Assembly (NCBI GenBank): GCA_016234595.1
Contig: JACRBG010000022.1
Coordinates: 1-64,000, forward strand
Length of the DNA stretch: 64,000 bases
From: Chloroflexota bacterium
GTDB taxonomy: Bacteria; Chloroflexota; Anaerolineae; Aggregatilineales; J027
Reading direction: 5' to 3'
This document shows, piece by piece, positions 60,445-64,000 of the stretch. Position 1 is the stretch's first letter, and each line of letters begins with the position of its first letter. The position numbers were made by a program, and so were the translations under genes. The notes under the pieces were generated by a model, which ran no database searches, was not told where the DNA came from, and saw only the letters and a list, made by a program, of their open reading frames with translations.

Positions 60445-61203
60445 ATGTCCGGTCATAGTAAATGGTCAACAATTAAGCGTAGAAAAGGCGCCGAGGACGC
60501 CAAACGCGGTAAGATTTTTACCCGTATTGGTCGTGAATTGATGACGGCTGCGCGTGAAGGGGGCGCTGACGCCAGTGGTAACCCCCGCCTACGGATTGCG
60601 ATTGATAAAGCCCGTGCTTCCAACATGCCCAAAGATACTATTGAACGGGCCATTAACAAAGGCGCAGGTATTGGTGAAGATGCCGTCGAATTTGAGGAAA
60701 TCACCTATGAAGGCTATGGCCCACACGGGATTGCTTTGATGGTGGATACCTTGACGGACAATCGCAACCGCACCCTTGCCGAAATCAAGTACGCCTTTAA
60801 TCGCAACAATGGCACAATGGGCAGCAGCGGCGCGGTGCAGTGGCAGTTTACTCAAAAGGGTTATATCGAACTTTCTGCCGATGGGGTGGATTTTGATACC
60901 CTGTTCATGATTGCCGCTGAAGCAGGTGCGGATGATCTAGAACAAGGCGATGACACCATCTCGGTCTATACCGCCCGTGAAAGCCTGAGTGTGGTTGAAC
61001 GAGCGTTATCCGAAGCTGGGTACACTGTCATGGATAGCAAACTCATTTGGTCACCCACCAATGAAGTTGAACTTGAACCCGATCAGGCCGTGCAGGTCTT
61101 TAAGCTGATTGAAAAACTGGAAGAACTGGATGATGTCCAGACTGTCTCCAGCAATTTGAAGGTCAGCGAAGAAGCCATCGCAGCCTTCGAACAAGCCGAC
61201 TAA
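60445..61203 (+). CDS. yebC: YebC/PmpR-family protein
   Basis: 252 aa. N-terminal signature SGHSKWSTIKRRKGAEDAKR, then FTRIGRELMTAAREGG and NMPKDTIERAINKG, all family hallmarks. Members were described as DNA-binding regulators; some (YebC/TACO1-like) act in translation of difficult proline-rich stretches. The three-domain layout and length are standard. It commonly neighbours ruvC, as here. ATG 60445 has GGAG eight bases upstream. First gene of a likely yebC-ruvC-ruvA operon. Confidence 0.95.
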   Translation: MSGHSKWSTIKRRKGAEDAKRGKIFTRIGRELMTAAREGGADASGNPRLRIAIDKARASNMPKDTIERAINKGAGIGEDAVEFEEITYEGYGPHGIALMVDTLTDNRNRTLAEIKYAFNRNNGTMGSSGAVQWQFTQKGYIELSADGVDFDTLFMIAAEAGADDLEQGDDTISVYTARESLSVVERALSEAGYTVMDSKLIWSPTNEVELEPDQAVQVFKLIEKLEELDDVQTVSSNLKVSEEAIAAFEQAD

Positions 61204-61225
61204 TGACTACCCTTGTAAATTTGAA

Positions 61226-61250
61226 CCCCCTCTCCTCCAATGGGGAGGGG
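61226..61250. repeat. Dispersed GC-rich palindromic repeat before ruvC
   Basis: CCCCCTCTCCTCC-AA-TGGGGAGGGG. The right arm GGGGAGGGG lies eight bases before the ruvC ATG and serves as its ribosome binding site. Confidence 0.65.
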
Positions 61251-61258
61251 AAAACATT

Positions 61259-61750
61259 ATGTTAGTCCTTGGCATTGACCCCGGCACTGCCCGAACGGGT
61301 TATGGCCTTGTGCGCGAGCACTCCGATGGCACGCTTGAAGCGGTTGCCTATGGAGTTTTTACGACCACCCCTGACACCCCAACAGCCTATCGCCTTTTGA
61401 GTCTCTATACCCAACTGCGCCAACTTCTTGTCGAGCATCAACCGGAACAAGTTGCTGTTGAAGAACTCTTTTTCGGCAAAAATGTGACAACCGGTATCAC
61501 CGTAGCCCAAGCCCGTGGGGTCTTACTTTTGGCATTGGCCCAAGCGGGTCTGCCCATCTACGAATACAAACCCAAAACTGCCAAAATGACCATTACCGGT
61601 TTTGGGAGTGCCGATAAAAATCAAATGCAAGAAATGATTCGCCAACTGCTCGGCCTCGAAAAAATCCCTAAGCCGGATGATGCCGCTGACGGTTTGGCAA
61701 TTGCGATTACCCATCTTCAATCCACTCGTTTCGAGCGTCTAGCGGAATAA
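61259..61750 (+). CDS. ruvC: Holliday junction resolvase RuvC
   Basis: 163 aa. RNase H-fold endonuclease that cuts Holliday junctions. Catalytic acids are visible: Asp7 in GIDPGTARTGYG, Glu in AVEELFFGKN (~65), and the C-terminal Asp pair in PDDAADGLAIAITH (~140). Full family length. Starts behind the intergenic repeat's GGGGAGGGG. It ends four bases before ruvA. Confidence 0.95.
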   Translation: MLVLGIDPGTARTGYGLVREHSDGTLEAVAYGVFTTTPDTPTAYRLLSLYTQLRQLLVEHQPEQVAVEELFFGKNVTTGITVAQARGVLLLALAQAGLPIYEYKPKTAKMTITGFGSADKNQMQEMIRQLLGLEKIPKPDDAADGLAIAITHLQSTRFERLAE

Positions 61751-61754
61751 AACT

Positions 61755-62324
61755 ATGATTGATATTGTTTCTGGCACGGTCGCTTCACAGGGCAAAGATT
61801 ATCTCGTGGTGATGGTGGGTGGAATTGGCCTACACATCGCTGTCACCCGCACGGTTTTGGAACGCCTCGACGGGGTATCGGTCACATTACATACCCACCT
61901 TATTGTACGTGAAGATGCCCTAAGTCTATATGGATTTGTGGACGAAGAAGAACGCCTGTTATTTCAAACCCTGCTCACTGTTAACGGAGTGGGGCCAAAA
62001 TTGGGCCTGATTATCCTTAGCACCATCACCCGTGAGCAATTGCAACATGCGGTAGTGCATGAGGAAGCCGATGTACTCACCCGTGTCCCCGGCATTGGCA
62101 AAAAGACCGCCCAAAAAATCGTTTTTGAGTTAAAAGACAAAATCGCGGGGTCGTTGTCAGACCGTCCCATTGTCATCAGCGATGTGGATGCCGATGTGCT
62201 GGCGGCCCTCACTTCCCTCGGTTACAGCATCGTCGAAGCCCAAAGCGCCCTACAATCCATCCCGCGGGACGCCCCTCATGAAATTGAAGAACGTGTCCGC
62301 CTAGCACTCCAATATTTCACCTAA
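61755..62324 (+). CDS. ruvA: Holliday junction branch-migration protein RuvA
   Basis: 189 aa. N-terminal OB fold (MIDIVSGTVASQGKDYLVVM and SLYGFVDEEERLLFQTL), the two helix-hairpin-helix motifs (LTVNGVGPKLGLIIL and LTRVPGIGKKTAQKIVFEL) that grip the junction, and a C-terminal domain III (LAALTSLGYSIVEAQSAL) that contacts RuvB. Full length. Four bases after ruvC. The ruvB gene is not the next gene; instead a sensor hybrid follows. Confidence 0.95.
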   Translation: MIDIVSGTVASQGKDYLVVMVGGIGLHIAVTRTVLERLDGVSVTLHTHLIVREDALSLYGFVDEEERLLFQTLLTVNGVGPKLGLIILSTITREQLQHAVVHEEADVLTRVPGIGKKTAQKIVFELKDKIAGSLSDRPIVISDVDADVLAALTSLGYSIVEAQSALQSIPRDAPHEIEERVRLALQYFT

Positions 62325-62426
62325 TACTACTATTGAGGTTTCTGTCTTTTGCCTAAAATAGGGTTCTAAAGTTACACTAGTGTCTGGGAATTTACACTCT
62401 TTATAAAAGACCTGAAAGGTTGGTTC

Positions 62427-64000
62427 ATGCTGCCCACCTTTAACCGAACACCGCTAATCTTGTGTGTGGATGATGACACGGGTATGCAAACGATGGTCAA
62501 AGCCGTGATGGAAGGCGAAGACTATAACGTCATTTTGGCTTCGAATGGGGCGGAGGGCGTTGCACTATTTGAAGAATATCAACCCGACATTATCTTAATG
62601 GATTTGATGATGCCCGTTATGGATGGGTTAGAGGCCTGTGCCAGAATTCAGGCCCTGCCCGGTGGCAATCAAACCCCTGTTGTCATCATGACAGCCTTTG
62701 ATGAATTTGATGCAGTCGAGCAGGCCTTTAAATCTGGTAGCAGCGATTATTTAACCAAGCCGATCAACTGGGCTGTCTTACGCAATCGGGTGCGGCGGTT
62801 ACTCAAAGCTCGTGAATTAGATGAGAATCTCCAAGAAAAAATCCAACAATTGGATATTTTACATCGTATTGACCGCGAACTGGGCTATACCCTCAATATT
62901 GAGCGGGTACTCAATTTAGCCAGCGATAGTGCCCTACGTCGCAGTGGCGCCTCGGCTTGTGTAGTGGCATGGATGCGCGAGGACACCCAATTATTAGAAA
63001 AATTGTCAAGTCTTGGTAAATCCCAAATTCTGACTGAGGCTATGACACTGGACGCCCTCTATAAACATTACCCCTATACCATCAAAATGTTTCAAGATAA
63101 TACTCCGGTGATAGATGCCCGCCCAGATGATCTCACCGGGACTTTGTTCATCCCTATGATGAATCGTGGTAAGCCAGCGGGTCTTATCGCATTGGAAAAT
63201 ATCCCGGTCAGTGAATTTAGCAACACGAGTAATGCCGAGTTTCTGGTTCATTTGGCAGGTCGCACCGCCGCTGCTTTGGATAAAACCCGCATCTACCAAA
63301 AAACCCAAACCTATGCCGTCCAACTTGAAAAACTCTATCAAGTCAGCACGATGATTTCTAGCCGACTTGAGCGCCATGATGTCATTGAGCTTTCGACGCG
63401 CGGCATCACCATTTTGTTAGAGGGTTCAAGTGCGTGCTTTCTTGAATACGACTCACGGATGAGGGTATTAAAGGTCAAGCACTGTTTCATTAATGAAAAA
63501 ATGCCCGATACCCCTCCTGCTGAAGGAACCTTGTATAGCGTGCAAGACTATCCCGATCTTATGCGGACAGTTAAAGACGGCCCTCGCCAATTCCGGCTAA
63601 GCGACCAAACCGTTAATGACCGAATCCGTAGTGTCATCGAATCCATGAAGGTGCAATCTATTTTGGTTGTGCCTCTGATTTACGAAGAAGATCTGCTGGG
63701 GATGCTAATCTTATGCGAAAGCCGCAACAATCGCCAAACCCAGCCCGATGAAATCAGCCTTGTTCGCAGCATGGCCCTCCAAGCCACTGTCGCCTTGCAA
63801 CAAGCCACCCTTTTTGCTAATGTGCGCGAATTGGAACAAGTCAAATCCGAAATGATTCGCATGGCCTCGCACGATCTTCGCAATCCACTCCATAGTGTCA
63901 AAGGCTATCTCGAACTGCTGCTGATGGATTTAGCGCCCCGTTTGGATGAGCAGCAAAGGGAATTTGTGGCCCGCATGAAAAACGGCCTCAATCGAATGCA
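62427..64000 (+). CDS. Response regulator-GAF-histidine kinase hybrid (3' end outside window)
   Basis: At least 524 aa; the frame is still open at the right edge. ATG 62427 follows GAAAGGTTGGTTC. Receiver domain first: acidic pocket D15-D17 in LCVDDDTG, phospho-accepting Asp59 in ILMDLMMPVMDG, Lys111 in YLTKPI. Two GAF-like domains follow (~135-290 and ~300-465). HisKA then begins with RMASHDLRNPLHSVKGYLEL, His482 being the phosphorylation site, intact here in contrast to the kinase at 53142. The ATPase domain should lie beyond the window. Receiver-first hybrids receive a phosphate from another kinase and pass a signal on. Expected partners are not adjacent. Confidence 0.88.
   Translation, partial: MLPTFNRTPLILCVDDDTGMQTMVKAVMEGEDYNVILASNGAEGVALFEEYQPDIILMDLMMPVMDGLEACARIQALPGGNQTPVVIMTAFDEFDAVEQAFKSGSSDYLTKPINWAVLRNRVRRLLKARELDENLQEKIQQLDILHRIDRELGYTLNIERVLNLASDSALRRSGASACVVAWMREDTQLLEKLSSLGKSQILTEAMTLDALYKHYPYTIKMFQDNTPVIDARPDDLTGTLFIPMMNRGKPAGLIALENIPVSEFSNTSNAEFLVHLAGRTAAALDKTRIYQKTQTYAVQLEKLYQVSTMISSRLERHDVIELSTRGITILLEGSSACFLEYDSRMRVLKVKHCFINEKMPDTPPAEGTLYSVQDYPDLMRTVKDGPRQFRLSDQTVNDRIRSVIESMKVQSILVVPLIYEEDLLGMLILCESRNNRQTQPDEISLVRSMALQATVALQQATLFANVRELEQVKSEMIRMASHDLRNPLHSVKGYLELLLMDLAPRLDEQQREFVARMKNGLNRM

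Overview
The window looks like a chromosomal stretch of a Chloroflexota bacterium (Anaerolineae/Phototrophicales-like). That is inferred from mid-range GC, a fused nuoC-nuoD next to nuoB and nuoI, many multi-GAF signalling proteins, Thr/Pro-rich lipoproteins and secreted proteins, an LCP protein and the partner-switching genes. No rRNA gene or CRISPR array is present.

Left 6.7 kb (1 to ~6700): accessory DNA that stops at a tRNA-Pro(GGG) gene (6703-6777, minus). The tRNA 3' end faces the accessory block, as at a tRNA-targeted integration site. The block is a minus-strand run of small orphan genes, including a DUF2958 protein. It is headed by divergent promoters and a small Cro/C1-type regulator (6294-6572). 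Three of the small genes share a ~103-bp reiterated leader carrying the same -35, -10 and ribosome binding site. An IS481-type element (1487-2939, perfect 25-bp inverted repeats, 6-bp target duplication CCAAGC) has split another gene. Removing the element and one CCAAGC restores an intact 304-codon frame.

Core region (6.8-27.5 kb): a DUF4397-type lipoprotein; a tetR-MFS efflux pair with a visible palindromic operator; mtnA; a 2-hydroxyacid dehydrogenase; an aldo/keto reductase; a nucleotide-sugar epimerase; a MetE/UROD-like protein; an orphan CpaF-type ATPase; rmd and gmd (GDP-deoxyhexose synthesis); tatD with an SH3-domain protein; an alpha/beta hydrolase divergent from a WYL regulator across a palindrome; a degenerate CPBP membrane protein; an IscA/ErpA protein next to a SufR-like regulator; moaB; and a GlsB/YeaQ-type membrane protein.

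27.6-41.3 kb: a solitary 1170-residue protein that resembles cargo of extracellular contractile injection systems (eCIS). Then a partial complex I operon, iscX-nuoB-nuoCD-nuoI, whose NuoI carries a long tail with tandem repeats. Then an aldehyde dehydrogenase, a lipoprotein-like secreted protein, an Mrp/ApbC ATPase and small unknowns.

41.4-64 kb: a three-gene partner-switching module (STAS; HATPase-STAS fusion; multi-GAF PP2C phosphatase). Then an FtsK-like protein with no Walker A lysine, an AT-rich metalloprotease pair, an LCP protein, a very long sensor kinase with Gln in place of the phospho-accepting His, secreted and Nudix proteins, a beta-lactamase-fold protein, yebC-ruvC-ruvA, and a response-regulator/GAF/histidine-kinase hybrid that runs off the right edge.

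A GC-rich palindromic repeat (roughly CCCCTCTCC...GGAGAGGGG..AGGGGTGGGG) recurs at about six intergenic sites and sometimes supplies the ribosome binding site of the next gene. Coordinates rest on reading frames, start signals and motifs seen by eye. Family assignments come from motif recognition, not from a database search.
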